Under the pieces are notes generated by a model. It was given only the letters and a program-made list of their open reading frames with translations, searched no databases and was not told where the DNA came from. The translations under genes were made by a program, and so were the position numbers. Below, one piece after another: positions 1-8,459 of a stretch of 64,000 nucleotides of DNA. How positions within the stretch are numbered: the first letter of the stretch is position 1; each line of letters begins with the position of its first letter. Source of the stretch: Duganella sp. BJB476 (GTDB lineage Bacteria; Pseudomonadota; Gammaproteobacteria; Burkholderiales; Burkholderiaceae_D); assembly GCF_003416895.1 (NCBI RefSeq), contig NZ_QVIO01000006.1, positions 62,001 through 126,000 of the forward strand. Reading direction: 5' to 3'.

Positions 1-34
1 AAAATCTGTGCCGCGGCCACGATGCCGCGTGATG

Positions 35-736
35 CTATGCCGCCAGCTCGTGCTTTGCGCGCTGGTCCGGCGTGTAGGGGCTTGAGCGCAGCTCGCGCAG
101 CGCGTCGAATGTGATGAACTGGCGTGGACGTACCACCTCGTTGCCGTACGGGGCGACGGAGACGGTCCACAGGCCGGCTTCCTCGGCGGCGCGCAAGCCC
201 GGCACCGCGGTGTCGATGGCGATGGCGTCCTGCGGCGCAACGCCCATGGCGTTCAGCGCGCGGGCGTAAGGGCCGGTGCCGGAAGGGCCGTCGAAACTGG
301 CGCCGCCGGTGACCACGGTGAACAGGCTGTTGACATCGGCGCCGAAGCAGCCGCTCAGCAGCGCCGAGGTGGCGGGCGCCGGCAGGTCGGTCAGCACGCA
401 GATCTTGCAGCCGGCGTTGAGCGCGTCGTCGATCAGGGCCAGCGCGGCCGGCAAGGCCTTGGGCGGCTGGGCGCTGATTGCCTGATGGAACTGGCGGTGC
501 TTGTCGGCGAACAGTTCGGCCACGCGGGCCTTGTCGCGCGAGAGCAGCTCGCAGGCGATGGCGGAACCGATGGCGCGGGCATAGCCGTGGGTGGCGGCGG
601 CTGCGCGCAGCGCCGGCAAGGTCCAGCGTACCGACAGGCCGGCGTTGGCAAACGCCGCGTTGCATGCTGCAAGGTGCAGTGCTTCGGTGTCGAACAGTAC
701 GCCGTCCAGGCCCAGGAAGATTACGTCGATGCTCAT
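35..736 (-). CDS. HAD-superfamily hydrolase, CbbY/phosphoglycolate phosphatase-like, nucleophile Asp replaced
   Basis: A 233-residue HAD subfamily IA protein with a helical cap domain. The N-terminus reads IFLGLDGVLFDTE, where active members have IFDLDGTLxDTE. The second Asp (residue 11) and the DTE cap entry are kept, but the position of the phosphorylated nucleophile is Gly9. Motif II (VLTDLP) and a late Asp region (AIDTAVPGLRAAEEAG) remain. Activity as a phosphatase is therefore doubtful. It is transcribed divergently from a CbbR-like LysR gene 99 bp away, an arrangement that recalls cbbY-cbbR, although no RuBisCO genes lie in this window. Start ATG at 736. Confidence 0.85.
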   Translation of the reverse strand: MSIDVIFLGLDGVLFDTEALHLAACNAAFANAGLSVRWTLPALRAAAATHGYARAIGSAIACELLSRDKARVAELFADKHRQFHQAISAQPPKALPAALALIDDALNAGCKICVLTDLPAPATSALLSGCFGADVNSLFTVVTGGASFDGPSGTGPYARALNAMGVAPQDAIAIDTAVPGLRAAEEAGLWTVSVAPYGNEVVRPRQFITFDALRELRSSPYTPDQRAKHELAA

Positions 737-835
737 GTCGGTCTCGCTTAAAACGATGTCAGATGATTATGAATATACGGGTACAATGAACAAAAGAAAA
801 ATTAAACATTTTGAATAATCGATAAGGAACGACTT

Positions 836-1789
836 ATGTATCACGCCAGCTTTCGCCAGCTACAGTCGCTGGTATTGGTAGCGCGCCACGAGAGCGTGTC
901 GCGCGCGGCGGACGCGCTGCATGTGACGCAGCCTGCAGTTTCGTTGCAAATCCGCACACTGGAGGAGATTGCCGGGATTCCGCTGACGCGCAAGGTCGGC
1001 CGCAACATCCAGCTGACGGCGGCCGGCGAGGTGATGGTGGAATTCTCCGAACGCATCCTGCGGCTGTGGGAGCAGGCCGGCGACGAGCTGGCGGCGCTGC
1101 AGGGCGTCACCAGCGGTACCTTGCGCATCGGCGCGGTGACCACGGCGGAGCACTTGCTGCCGCCGTTGCTGGTGCCGTTCACGATCGAGCGGCCGGACGT
1201 GCGGCTCAAGCTGCAGGTGGGGAACCGGGCGGAGATCGTGCAGATGCTGGCGCGCCACGAGATCGAGCTGGCCATCATGGGCACGCCGCCACGTGAGCTG
1301 CGCACCAATGCCGCCAAGTTTGCGCGGCATCCGATGGCGTTTGTCGCCAGCCCCACGCATCCGCTGATGAAGAAGAAAAAGATCACGCTGAACGACGTGA
1401 TGGCGGCCAACCTGATGGTGCGCGAACGCGGTTCGGGTACGCGCACGGCGGTGGAGCGGCTGCTGCGCGATGCCGGGCATCCGCTGGAGTTCGGTTCCGA
1501 AGTATCGAGCAACGAGGCTATCAAACGGATGGTGTCGGCCGGGCTGGGGCTGGGCTTCCTGTCGGTGCACGCCTGCGGCCTGGAGTTCGAGGCCGGCCTG
1601 CTGGCGATCCTGCCGATGCAGGAGAATCCGGTGGAGGCGGACTGGCACATCATGCACCTGACCGGCCAGCCCATCCCCAAGGTGGCGGCCGCGTTCCAGG
1701 ATTTCGTCATCGAGAACGGCCAGGACCTGGTGCGGCGCGAGCTGGAAAGTTTCTACAAGCTGCTGGGGCGGCAGCGCAAGCGGGGCTGA
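836..1789 (+). CDS. LysR-family transcriptional regulator, CbbR-like
   Basis: A 317-residue LysR-type regulator. An N-terminal winged helix-turn-helix (about residues 5-65, SRAADALHVTQPAVSLQIRTLEE) is followed by a periplasmic-binding-fold effector domain (about 90-300). The overall sequence, including the GTLRIGAVTTAEHLLPPLL and RERGSGTR stretches, resembles CbbR of autotrophic proteobacteria, so the effector is plausibly a phosphorylated sugar or organic acid. An AAGGA ribosome site lies 8 bp before the ATG. It is divergent from the HAD gene, which is the likely target along with autoregulation. Assignment to CbbR proper is inference. Confidence 0.9.
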   Translation: MYHASFRQLQSLVLVARHESVSRAADALHVTQPAVSLQIRTLEEIAGIPLTRKVGRNIQLTAAGEVMVEFSERILRLWEQAGDELAALQGVTSGTLRIGAVTTAEHLLPPLLVPFTIERPDVRLKLQVGNRAEIVQMLARHEIELAIMGTPPRELRTNAAKFARHPMAFVASPTHPLMKKKKITLNDVMAANLMVRERGSGTRTAVERLLRDAGHPLEFGSEVSSNEAIKRMVSAGLGLGFLSVHACGLEFEAGLLAILPMQENPVEADWHIMHLTGQPIPKVAAAFQDFVIENGQDLVRRELESFYKLLGRQRKRG

Positions 1790-1838
1790 GTCGTATAGGT
1801 GGAATGACCGATACACCTGTGCGTACTGTTTGCATAAG

Positions 1839-1850
1839 TGTACTGGTACA
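1839..1850. promoter_or_regulatory. Inverted repeat upstream of lysE-like gene, candidate operator
   Basis: TGTACTGGTACA has 5-bp inverted arms (TGTAC/GTACA). It lies 17 bp upstream of a TACAAT -10-like hexamer at 1868-1873 and 54 bp before the exporter start. A related CGTACTGT half-site is at 1822-1829. The regulator is unknown. Confidence 0.35.
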
Positions 1851-1903
1851 GTTAAGCACACTTTCCCTACAATGGGTGTTCTTGCCTGCTACCGGATACG
1901 CCC

Positions 1904-2503
1904 ATGTCGCCCGATCTGTTATTTCCTCTTTGTACCTTTGCCGCCATCACGACCATCACGCCCGGCCCGAATAACGCCATGATGCTGGCCTCGGGCTTGA
2001 ATCATGGCTTTACGCGCTCACTGCCGCATTTGTTCGGCATCTGCTGCGGCTTCACGTTCATGATCTTCGCCACCGGCCTGGGCTTGCACGCGGTGTTCGA
2101 GCAGGTGCCGATGTTGCAGCTGATCCTGAAGTACGCCGGTGCGCTCTACATGTTGTGGCTGGCTTGGAAGCTGGCGCATGCGGCGCCGATGAGCGCGGAG
2201 CAGGCCGGGCGGTCCAAGCCGATGAGCTTTGCCGGCGCGGCGGCCTTCCAGTGGATCAATCCCAAGGCCTGGGTGATGGCGATAGGCGCACTCACCACGT
2301 ATCTGCCGCCTGGTTTCAGGGTGCTGGATGTGGCGCTGCTGGCGGGGGTGTTCGGCGTGATCGGAGTATTCTGCGTCGGCTCGTGGGCGGTGTTCGGCGT
2401 GGCGATGCGGCGTGTGCTGCAGGATGCGCGTTCGGTGCGTATCTTCAATGTGGCGATGGCCTTGCTGCTGGTCGCCAGCTTGTATCCGATCCTGATAACA
2501 TGA
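1904..2503 (+). CDS. LysE/RhtB-family amino-acid exporter
   Basis: A 199-residue inner-membrane protein with about six hydrophobic segments and the family signature TPGPNNAMMLASGLNHGF near residues 19-36, followed by the conserved FQWINPKAW region near 113. The length matches LysE/RhtB translocators, which export amino acids or homoserine lactone-like compounds by proton exchange. Substrate cannot be read from the sequence. It follows the LysR gene by 114 bp with its own apparent promoter, so co-regulation is not certain. Confidence 0.9.
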   Translation: MSPDLLFPLCTFAAITTITPGPNNAMMLASGLNHGFTRSLPHLFGICCGFTFMIFATGLGLHAVFEQVPMLQLILKYAGALYMLWLAWKLAHAAPMSAEQAGRSKPMSFAGAAAFQWINPKAWVMAIGALTTYLPPGFRVLDVALLAGVFGVIGVFCVGSWAVFGVAMRRVLQDARSVRIFNVAMALLLVASLYPILIT

Positions 2504-2530
2504 CCTTTTAACGTCTTCCGAGGATTTTCG

Positions 2531-2920
2531 ATGTTGCGTCTGATTGCTACCGCCTTGTTGTTGAGTACTCCGCTGATGGCTGCCGCCGCCACCTTGCCGT
2601 CGGATTTGATGCGGCCGGTGCCGGAGCAAGCCGCGCGCGGCATCGCCGTCAGCTGGGAGTTCAGGGTAGAGGTGGAGTCGGACCAGTTGAAGGACATCGA
2701 GCCGTGCCGCAGGGTGCTGGCCGAGCGCGGCTTCTATCCGTTGCTGTCCAAGACGGCCAGCTCCAGCGCGCCGGCGCTGCATTTCAAGATCGTTGGCGCC
2801 AAGCAGTATCCGCAGGCCGACATCGACGCCGACGCCGCGCTGGAGGCGATACAGCAGGCCAAGTGCCCCGCAACGCTGACCTGGACGGTGGAGTCCAAGG
2901 TGCGCCAGGCGGTCCGCTAG
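2531..2920 (+). CDS. Hypothetical secreted protein
   Basis: A 129-residue protein with a signal peptide (MLRLIATALLLSTPLMAAAA) and a predicted periplasmic remainder that has two cysteines (in EPCRR and AKCPA) which could form a disulfide. It starts at an ATG preceded by GAGGA. It lies 27 bp after the LysE-type exporter and might be co-transcribed. I do not recognise the family; the middle (VEVESDQLKDIEPCRRVLAERGF) faintly suggests an RraB-like alpha/beta fold, which is speculation. Confidence 0.75.
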   Translation: MLRLIATALLLSTPLMAAAATLPSDLMRPVPEQAARGIAVSWEFRVEVESDQLKDIEPCRRVLAERGFYPLLSKTASSSAPALHFKIVGAKQYPQADIDADAALEAIQQAKCPATLTWTVESKVRQAVR

Positions 2921-2934
2921 CGCTTCTGATATTC

Positions 2935-2992
2935 CGCTGGTAAATGGTTCAATTTTGAACTATGCTGTTCAAAATTGAACCATTTACCAGCG
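2935..2992. promoter_or_regulatory. MarR-type operator: perfect 26-bp inverted repeat with 6-bp spacer
   Basis: Arms at 2935-2960 and 2967-2992 are perfect reverse complements around TATGCT. Each arm also contains its own smaller palindrome (GTTCAATTTTGAAC and its complement), so the element offers nested dimer sites. It ends 22 bp before the thioesterase ATG, over the expected promoter. A near copy of the right arm is upstream of the nearby marR gene (3964-3987), which supports it as that regulator's operator. It could also form a strong hairpin in RNA. Confidence 0.75.
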
Positions 2993-3014
2993 TGACGCCG
3001 TCAGGAGCCTATCC

Positions 3015-3473
3015 ATGAATCTCATCTTTCGCCTGTTGTATGTGCTGGTCGCCTCGCTGTTCCGGCCCCGGCTGCCGGTCGGGGCGGCCACCAGCGAACT
3101 GTCGCTGCTGACCTTTCCCAACGACCTGGACATCAATCTGCACGTGAACAACGGGCGTTACCTGACGCTGTGCGATTTGAACCGGGTAGACCTGTTCATC
3201 CGCTCCGGCCTGGTGAAGCAGATGCGGCGGCATGGCTGGATGCCCGTCATCACCGAGCACACGATGACTTACCGCAAGCAGCTGGGTGTGTTCCAGCGTT
3301 TCACCGCCACCATGCACCTGACCCATTGGGACGAACGGCATTTCTTCATGACGCATCGTTTCTCGGTCGGCGACAAGCTCATCGCGGAAGGCACGTCCAA
3401 GGGCCTGCTCCTCAGCAAGCAGGGCGTGATCGCGCCGGAGACGGTGATTGCCGCGCTGCAGGCCGCGCGCTGA
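3015..3473 (+). CDS. Acyl-CoA thioesterase-like hotdog protein (4HBT family)
   Basis: A 152-residue single hotdog-fold protein. The stretch DLDINLHVNNGRYLTLCDLNR (about residues 38-58) carries the family's Asp and the HVNNGRY signature seen in 4-hydroxybenzoyl-CoA and THEM6-type thioesterases. A hydrophobic N-terminus (FRLLYVLVASLF) may associate with the membrane. AGGAG lies 7 bp before the ATG. It is preceded by the large inverted repeat and convergent with a MarR gene, so it is likely repressed by that regulator and induced by an acyl or aromatic ligand. Confidence 0.85.
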   Translation: MNLIFRLLYVLVASLFRPRLPVGAATSELSLLTFPNDLDINLHVNNGRYLTLCDLNRVDLFIRSGLVKQMRRHGWMPVITEHTMTYRKQLGVFQRFTATMHLTHWDERHFFMTHRFSVGDKLIAEGTSKGLLLSKQGVIAPETVIAALQAAR

Positions 3474-3492
3474 CCAGCGGCCAGTCGCGCGT

Positions 3493-3936
3493 CTACAGCA
3501 GCGTTTCCAGCTGAGCGGAAACGCGGTCCATCACGCGCTGGATATCGGCCAGTTCTCGTTCCGAGGCCCCGGCCACCATGACGCTCACCACGTCGGACTG
3601 GATCTTCATGGCCTGGGCCGCCAGTTTCATGCCGTCGCCGGTCAGGGCCAGGCGCTTGGAACGGGCATCGCTGGCGTCGGCGGTGCGGGTGACCAGGCCG
3701 CGCTCCTCCATTTGCGACAGCAACATGCTCACGCCGCTTTTGGTGATGAAGCAGCGCGCCGCCAGCTCGCGCTGGCTCAGTCCCGGTGTGGTGGCCAGCG
3801 TGGCCAGCACTTCCAGGTCACCGACCCGCAGCTGGATATCGGCCAGCCGGTGGCTGACCACGGTTTCGCACAGATTGTAGGCGCGGACAGCCGACAGCCA
3901 GGCCTGCGTGCCGTGCGGTGATGAACGGGGTTTCAT
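3493..3936 (-). CDS. MarR-family transcriptional regulator
   Basis: A 147-residue winged-helix regulator: dimer helix (SAVRAYNLCETVVSHRLAD), wHTH (LSQRELAARCFITKSGVSMLLSQMEERGLVTR) and the wing with the conserved DARSKRLALTGDG. I start it at the ATG 3936 (MKPRSSPHGTQ); a TTG 33 bp upstream is also in frame. Neither has a strong ribosome site. A copy of the inverted-repeat half from 2935-2992 lies 27 bp upstream, implying autoregulation together with control of the thioesterase gene. Confidence 0.9.
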   Translation of the reverse strand: MKPRSSPHGTQAWLSAVRAYNLCETVVSHRLADIQLRVGDLEVLATLATTPGLSQRELAARCFITKSGVSMLLSQMEERGLVTRTADASDARSKRLALTGDGMKLAAQAMKIQSDVVSVMVAGASERELADIQRVMDRVSAQLETLL

Positions 3937-3963
3937 GAGTGATAGTAGGGGCGGATGCCGATT

Positions 3964-3987
3964 GTTCAAAGTTGTACCAATTTACCA
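3964..3987. promoter_or_regulatory. Second copy of the MarR operator half-site
   Basis: The stretch beginning GTTCAAAGTTGTACC and ending ATTTACCA aligns with the right arm of the big inverted repeat (2967-2989) with three differences, one of them a 1-base insertion. It lies just upstream of the marR start at 3936, as expected for an autoregulatory site. Confidence 0.6.
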
Positions 3988-4002
3988 CAAGCCTCTGTGG
4001 CG

Positions 4003-5499
4003 TTACGGCAGCCGCAGTGCGTGCAGGTTGGCGCAGATCGTCGCCAGGTCGGCCGGCTGCGTGGCTTGCAGCGCCTGCAGGTAGCCGCGCGCGAACTGGA
4101 CGGTTGCACCGGCCGCGTCGTGCTGCTGGCCCAGCTCCCGCAACAGCCGGTCGGCGACCACCAGGTCGTTGTGGCGGCCCAATTCCTCTTGCGTGGCGGA
4201 CAGGGTTTTCAGATACGTCCGCAGCGCCTTGCCGCTGTGCAGGGAATGGAAGAACTCCAGCGCGTAACGGGCTCGCTTGGCGGCGATGCGTGTGCGGTGG
4301 ATGCTGTCCGGCGCGTCGTCGTCCATGCGTTGCGAGCGTCTCATCAGCTTCTTGTGCAGGCGCTTCATGGTGCGGTTGGCGAAGTCGATTGCCGGCTCGT
4401 CCATGCCCTCGGCCGGCAGCTGCATCCATAAGCCCATCGTCAGCAGCAGGCGCGTGTAGCGTTGCGAGAGCAGGGCTTGCGCCGCTTCGCGCCGCTTGGC
4501 GTGGGCGGTCTTGAGCGCCAGCGCTTGCAGGTCCAGCACGCTGTTGCGGCCGCCGGGATTGGCCTGGATATGCGTCAGCGTGGACGCCAGCAGCACATCC
4601 CAATCGCGCGCCGCGCCCAGTTCTGTGCCCAGCCAGATGATGTCTTCCTGCAAGGCGGGCGGGCAGGGCGCGGCTGCTTCGAACAGCTTCAGCGCCGAGC
4701 GCAGGCGGCGCACGCCCACGCGCATCTGGTGCAGCGTTTCCGCGTCGTCGCCTTCGATGACGGCGTTTTCGTTGCGCTGGATGTGCTGCAGGCAGTTGTT
4801 GAGGATGGCCAGCCGCGCGTCGGCAGCAGTGGCGTCCGGCGCCAGCGACAGGCTTTGCGCGCGGTGCGGCACGGTGCCGGTCTGGCGGCACAGCATGTAG
4901 CCGCGCTCGGCCTTGTTGGTGTTGCTGAGGCGCATGGGGATCTGCTCCTGCAGCTGCAAGGCGAAGGCGAACAGGCTGGCCGGGTCGCCGTCTTTCAGTT
5001 CCAGTTCGATTTCGTTGACCGGCACCTGATGGCCGTGGCGCTCGATGTGGCCGTGGTCGAGCACCAGTTCGATGTGGTTGCCGTCGACGTCCAGGTCCCA
5101 GCTGTGGCGCTGCACCGTGACCACGAACAGCGGTTCCAGCCGGGCTTTCAGGTCGTCGCCGTCCAGCACGTCCAGCCATTGCTGCTGGTCGCCGATCAGC
5201 TTGCGCAGCTTGCCCAGGCGCGGCCATGGACGGTCGACCGGGCCTTCCCATTCATTACGCCGATGCAGGCCGCTTTGCACGCTGCCGCCGGCCTTCATGG
5301 TTTGCATCCAGGTGCCGTCGATCTTGCGGACGCGCAGGCCGGCGCCGTGGCGCAGCAGGTGCAGGTCCGGCGTGTCGAAGTAGCGAGCCGACAGTGGCTG
5401 CGAGCGCACCGGCGCGCGCGCGTGGGCGGCGATCAGCGGGTGTTGCAGCAGCTGGTCGTTGTCGGCGGGCGAGAGCAGTAGTTTGAGTTCGACTTCCAT
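4003..5499 (-). CDS. CYTH and CHAD domain-containing protein
   Basis: A 498-residue two-domain protein. The N-terminal CYTH triphosphate-tunnel domain (about 1-205) begins with the ExExK signature (EVELK, residues 2-6) and hydrolyses inorganic triphosphate or related compounds in studied homologues. The C-terminal CHAD domain (about 220-485) is helical and His-rich (LHQMRVGVRRLRSALK; HRTRIAAKRARYALEFF), a type known to bind polyphosphate. I start it at the internal ATG 5499, where the CYTH signature begins; the reading frame is open further upstream into gluQRS. A polyphosphate-related role is inference. Confidence 0.92.
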   Translation of the reverse strand: MEVELKLLLSPADNDQLLQHPLIAAHARAPVRSQPLSARYFDTPDLHLLRHGAGLRVRKIDGTWMQTMKAGGSVQSGLHRRNEWEGPVDRPWPRLGKLRKLIGDQQQWLDVLDGDDLKARLEPLFVVTVQRHSWDLDVDGNHIELVLDHGHIERHGHQVPVNEIELELKDGDPASLFAFALQLQEQIPMRLSNTNKAERGYMLCRQTGTVPHRAQSLSLAPDATAADARLAILNNCLQHIQRNENAVIEGDDAETLHQMRVGVRRLRSALKLFEAAAPCPPALQEDIIWLGTELGAARDWDVLLASTLTHIQANPGGRNSVLDLQALALKTAHAKRREAAQALLSQRYTRLLLTMGLWMQLPAEGMDEPAIDFANRTMKRLHKKLMRRSQRMDDDAPDSIHRTRIAAKRARYALEFFHSLHSGKALRTYLKTLSATQEELGRHNDLVVADRLLRELGQQHDAAGATVQFARGYLQALQATQPADLATICANLHALRLP

Positions 5500-5567
5500 T
5501 GCTTCAGTGTAGAGGAAAAGCCGGCGTGCATCGCGCACGCCAGTGCCGGTGTTGATCGATATCGAGA

Positions 5568-6479
5568 CTAGCGTGGATTCGGCAGATTCCGCAGAACTTG
5601 CGCCCACGCGGGCACGGCGGCGCGCCAGAAGGCGTCGATGTTGTCGGCCTGCAGGTCCATGCCAAGGAAGCGGGCGGCGGGCAGCATGGCGTCCTGCAAC
5701 AGCTGTTGCGGGGCGGCGCCGTTGTCGAAGGCCATGGCGCCGGTCTGCTTGGATAGTTTCTCGCCCAGTTCGTTGGTCACCACCGGCACGTGCAGGTAGC
5801 TCGGTTGCGGCAGTCCCAGTACTTGTTGCAGGTAGAGCTGGCGCGGCGTGGAGTCGAGCAGGTCGGCGCCGCGAACGATGTCGGTGATGCCCTGGGCGCC
5901 GTCGTCGACCACCACGGCCAGCTGGTAGGCCCAGAAGCCGTCGGCGCGCTTGATGACGAAGTCGCCGACGTCGTCGGTCAGGTCCTGGCTGACCGGGCCG
6001 GCCCAGCGGTCGTCGAAGCGCAGCACGCAGTGTGGCGCTTGCGGCACTTTGAGCCGCAGGGCGCGGGCGCTCTTGCCGGCGGCGAGGCCGTGGCGGCAGG
6101 TGCCGGGGTAGATCAGCGCCTGCGCCTGGCGGCCGGTCAGGCTCAGCTGCGAATCGGCGATTTCCTTGCGCGAGCAGCCGCAGGGGTAGACCAGGTCGCC
6201 CAGCTGCCGCAAGGCTTGCTGGTACAGGTCGGTGCGACGGCTTTGCCAGGTGACGTCACCGTCCCAGCGCATGCCGCAGCGTTGCAGCGAGGCCAGGATG
6301 TGTTCGTCGGCGCCGGCCACGTTGCGGTCGCCGTCAACGTCTTCGATGCGCACCAGCCATAGTCCTTGGTGCACTTTGGCGTCCAGGTAGCTGGCCATGG
6401 CGGCCACCAGCGAGCCGATATGCAGTGGGCCGGTGGGTGAGGGGGCGAAGCGGCCGAGGTAGGGAACTGAATTCTTCAT
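5568..6479 (-). CDS. gluQ: Glutamyl-Q tRNA(Asp) synthetase
   Basis: A 303-residue class I synthetase-like enzyme that charges glutamate onto queuosine at the wobble position of tRNA(Asp). It has the HIGH-type motif (PTGPLHIGS, residues 15-23), a zinc-site pattern (YPCGCSR and YPGTCRHG) and KLSKQ near 240, and it lacks the anticodon-binding domain of GltX, which separates it from glutamyl-tRNA synthetase. It lies 68 bp upstream of the CYTH-CHAD gene on the same strand. Confidence 0.95.
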   Translation of the reverse strand: MKNSVPYLGRFAPSPTGPLHIGSLVAAMASYLDAKVHQGLWLVRIEDVDGDRNVAGADEHILASLQRCGMRWDGDVTWQSRRTDLYQQALRQLGDLVYPCGCSRKEIADSQLSLTGRQAQALIYPGTCRHGLAAGKSARALRLKVPQAPHCVLRFDDRWAGPVSQDLTDDVGDFVIKRADGFWAYQLAVVVDDGAQGITDIVRGADLLDSTPRQLYLQQVLGLPQPSYLHVPVVTNELGEKLSKQTGAMAFDNGAAPQQLLQDAMLPAARFLGMDLQADNIDAFWRAAVPAWAQVLRNLPNPR

Positions 6480-6531
6480 CGACCAGATTGTAAACGAAGC
6501 GAACCGCCGCCCGCTCGCCGCACGCAGATGT

Positions 6532-8238
6532 TTACTGCACCTTGACCGCCACGTTCGGGCTTTGTTCGCCGAACCAGGCCACGTTATCCTGCAGCATTTG
6601 CCATTGGAAGTTATACACGCCGGGCTTGGCCGGCGCCGTGACGGTGAAGTTGAATTGCTTCTGCTGGCCGGGCTTGACCAGTTCCGCCGGCGCGCTGTTG
6701 AGTGCGATGCGGTTCGGTCCCCACAGGTTGTTGTCAGGATTCAGCGTGCCCAGTTTGTAGTTCACCAACGCCCAGTTGTTGCTGCCGGTGTTGTTGAACG
6801 TGATGCTGACGTTGTACGATTGTCCCGCCTTCATCACGCTGGGCACGTTCTGGGTCACGAAGTGCGAATTGCGGGCGATTTCATGATACGACTTGACCAC
6901 GTAGGCGGCGGGCCGCAGGCTGCCGTCCTGGTTGATCAGCGACATCGGATGCTGATCGTCGCTCAACGACAGGCTCCAGAAGGCGCTGCCCACGTTCTGA
7001 CGCTGCAGTTCGTTGAAGTAGGCCCGGTAGGCGGCCGCCTGCGCGGCCTCGTCGGGGACATGGTCCGGCACGTTGTAGCCGAACTCGCCGACGATCATCG
7101 GCATAGAGCCGCTCTCGGCCTTTGCCAGGCGCATCGTGCCCTCGGTGGTGTAGGCCATCTGCGGCATGTTGGTCTGGTACAGATGCGGCGAGGCGAAGGA
7201 TTCGATATCCGTCCAGTAGTGCATGAACGGCAGCGGCGAATCGCCCACCGTGGTCGGCTTGTTGGACGGATCGTTGGCGCGCACCAGGTTGTACATCGCG
7301 TGCACGCCATCGACCACGTTCTGGTAATCGGAAGTGTTGGGCAGGCAGTCCGACGTCGATGCGAACCACAGCGGCTCGTTGTTCAGGTCCCACGCCATGA
7401 CGGCGGGATGGGAGTACATCGTGCGGATGAAGCTGGCCGCGCTCTGGTCCACCTGGATGTAGCCCTGTTCCCAGCTGCAGGCGCCGTTATATTTGTCGTA
7501 GCCTCCGATCGCCAGGATCACGCGCAGGCCGTAGCTCATGGCGATGTCCAGGTCTTTTTTGACGGCCGTGTACAGCGCGCTGGTGTCGCTGCCGTTGAGG
7601 GGAATCGCGACCGCCATACGCAGCGCGTTCAGGTTCATGTCCTGCGCGGACTTGGAGATGGTGGCCATCTGGGCCTCGGTGGGAATCCAGCCCAGCACGC
7701 CGTCCGGACGGGTGGTCGCGCTTTCCAGCACGTTGGCGCCGCGGAAGTGGTCGAAGTCGAAGTCCGAGGCGGTGACCGGCGCGGGCGGCAGGGTCGGGGC
7801 GAAATTGGTGCGGATTTCGGGCGTGGCGATGGAATAGACCACCACATTGGGCGACTTGTCGCCGAACCAGGCTTCGCCTTCCTTCAACATCTGCCATTGG
7901 AAGTTAAACGGCTGCAGCTTGCTGGCGGCGGTGTAGGGGCCGTTGACCGGGAAGGTGAAGGTCCTGGTCGCTCCGGGCGGCACCGTCTCGCCGGGGGCCA
8001 GGTCGACCCGGGTGGTGTGCCAGTTCCAGGTGTTGGCCGGTTCGCCGAGACGGAACGAGCCGGCGGTCCAGGTGGTCGTGCCGGTGTTTTTGAAGGTGAC
8101 CGAGACGGTGTAGCTGGCGCTGGCTGCCGTGCTGTCCATCACCGATTGGGAGACGTACTGCGCGTTGTGGCCGGCCTGCGCCTGCATTGCGAAGCCGAGG
8201 CCGGTGCATAAAAGGATGGGAGTTAGAAACTGTTTCAT
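6532..8238 (-). CDS. Secreted GH5-like glycoside hydrolase flanked by two NBR1-type Ig-like domains
   Basis: A 568-residue protein with signal peptide (cut near AMQAQA, residue 22). An Ig-like domain of the NBR1 type (about 25-140) precedes a TIM-barrel hydrolase (about 165-455) and a second copy of the Ig-like domain (about 460-568). The two Ig-like copies share the ending PFNFQWQMLKEGEAWFG / VYNFQWQMLQDNVAWFG and SPNV. The barrel shows the clan GH-A pair: acid/base Glu288 in LNNEPLW and nucleophile Glu385 in IVGEFGY. Substrate (beta-glucan or mannan) is not readable. It is divergent from the M28 peptidase gene. Confidence 0.88.
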   Translation of the reverse strand: MKQFLTPILLCTGLGFAMQAQAGHNAQYVSQSVMDSTAASASYTVSVTFKNTGTTTWTAGSFRLGEPANTWNWHTTRVDLAPGETVPPGATRTFTFPVNGPYTAASKLQPFNFQWQMLKEGEAWFGDKSPNVVVYSIATPEIRTNFAPTLPPAPVTASDFDFDHFRGANVLESATTRPDGVLGWIPTEAQMATISKSAQDMNLNALRMAVAIPLNGSDTSALYTAVKKDLDIAMSYGLRVILAIGGYDKYNGACSWEQGYIQVDQSAASFIRTMYSHPAVMAWDLNNEPLWFASTSDCLPNTSDYQNVVDGVHAMYNLVRANDPSNKPTTVGDSPLPFMHYWTDIESFASPHLYQTNMPQMAYTTEGTMRLAKAESGSMPMIVGEFGYNVPDHVPDEAAQAAAYRAYFNELQRQNVGSAFWSLSLSDDQHPMSLINQDGSLRPAAYVVKSYHEIARNSHFVTQNVPSVMKAGQSYNVSITFNNTGSNNWALVNYKLGTLNPDNNLWGPNRIALNSAPAELVKPGQQKQFNFTVTAPAKPGVYNFQWQMLQDNVAWFGEQSPNVAVKVQ

Positions 8239-8459
8239 ATTTTCCTGGAAGGTTGGGCTGCCACCATTGATGCGTGTGGCTTATTTGTACAGATTGTCAG
8301 GACGCCACTATAGGCGAGCCGAACGGCGCACAAACTATCGAAATGTCACTGTGCATCAGCAAATTTTCCCGCCCCTGTAACGGTCGCAGTTGTCATACAA
8401 TGCTGGCGCGCGGCTCTTTGCCGCGCCTGACGACAGACCCCCTTACGCACCAGGACATC

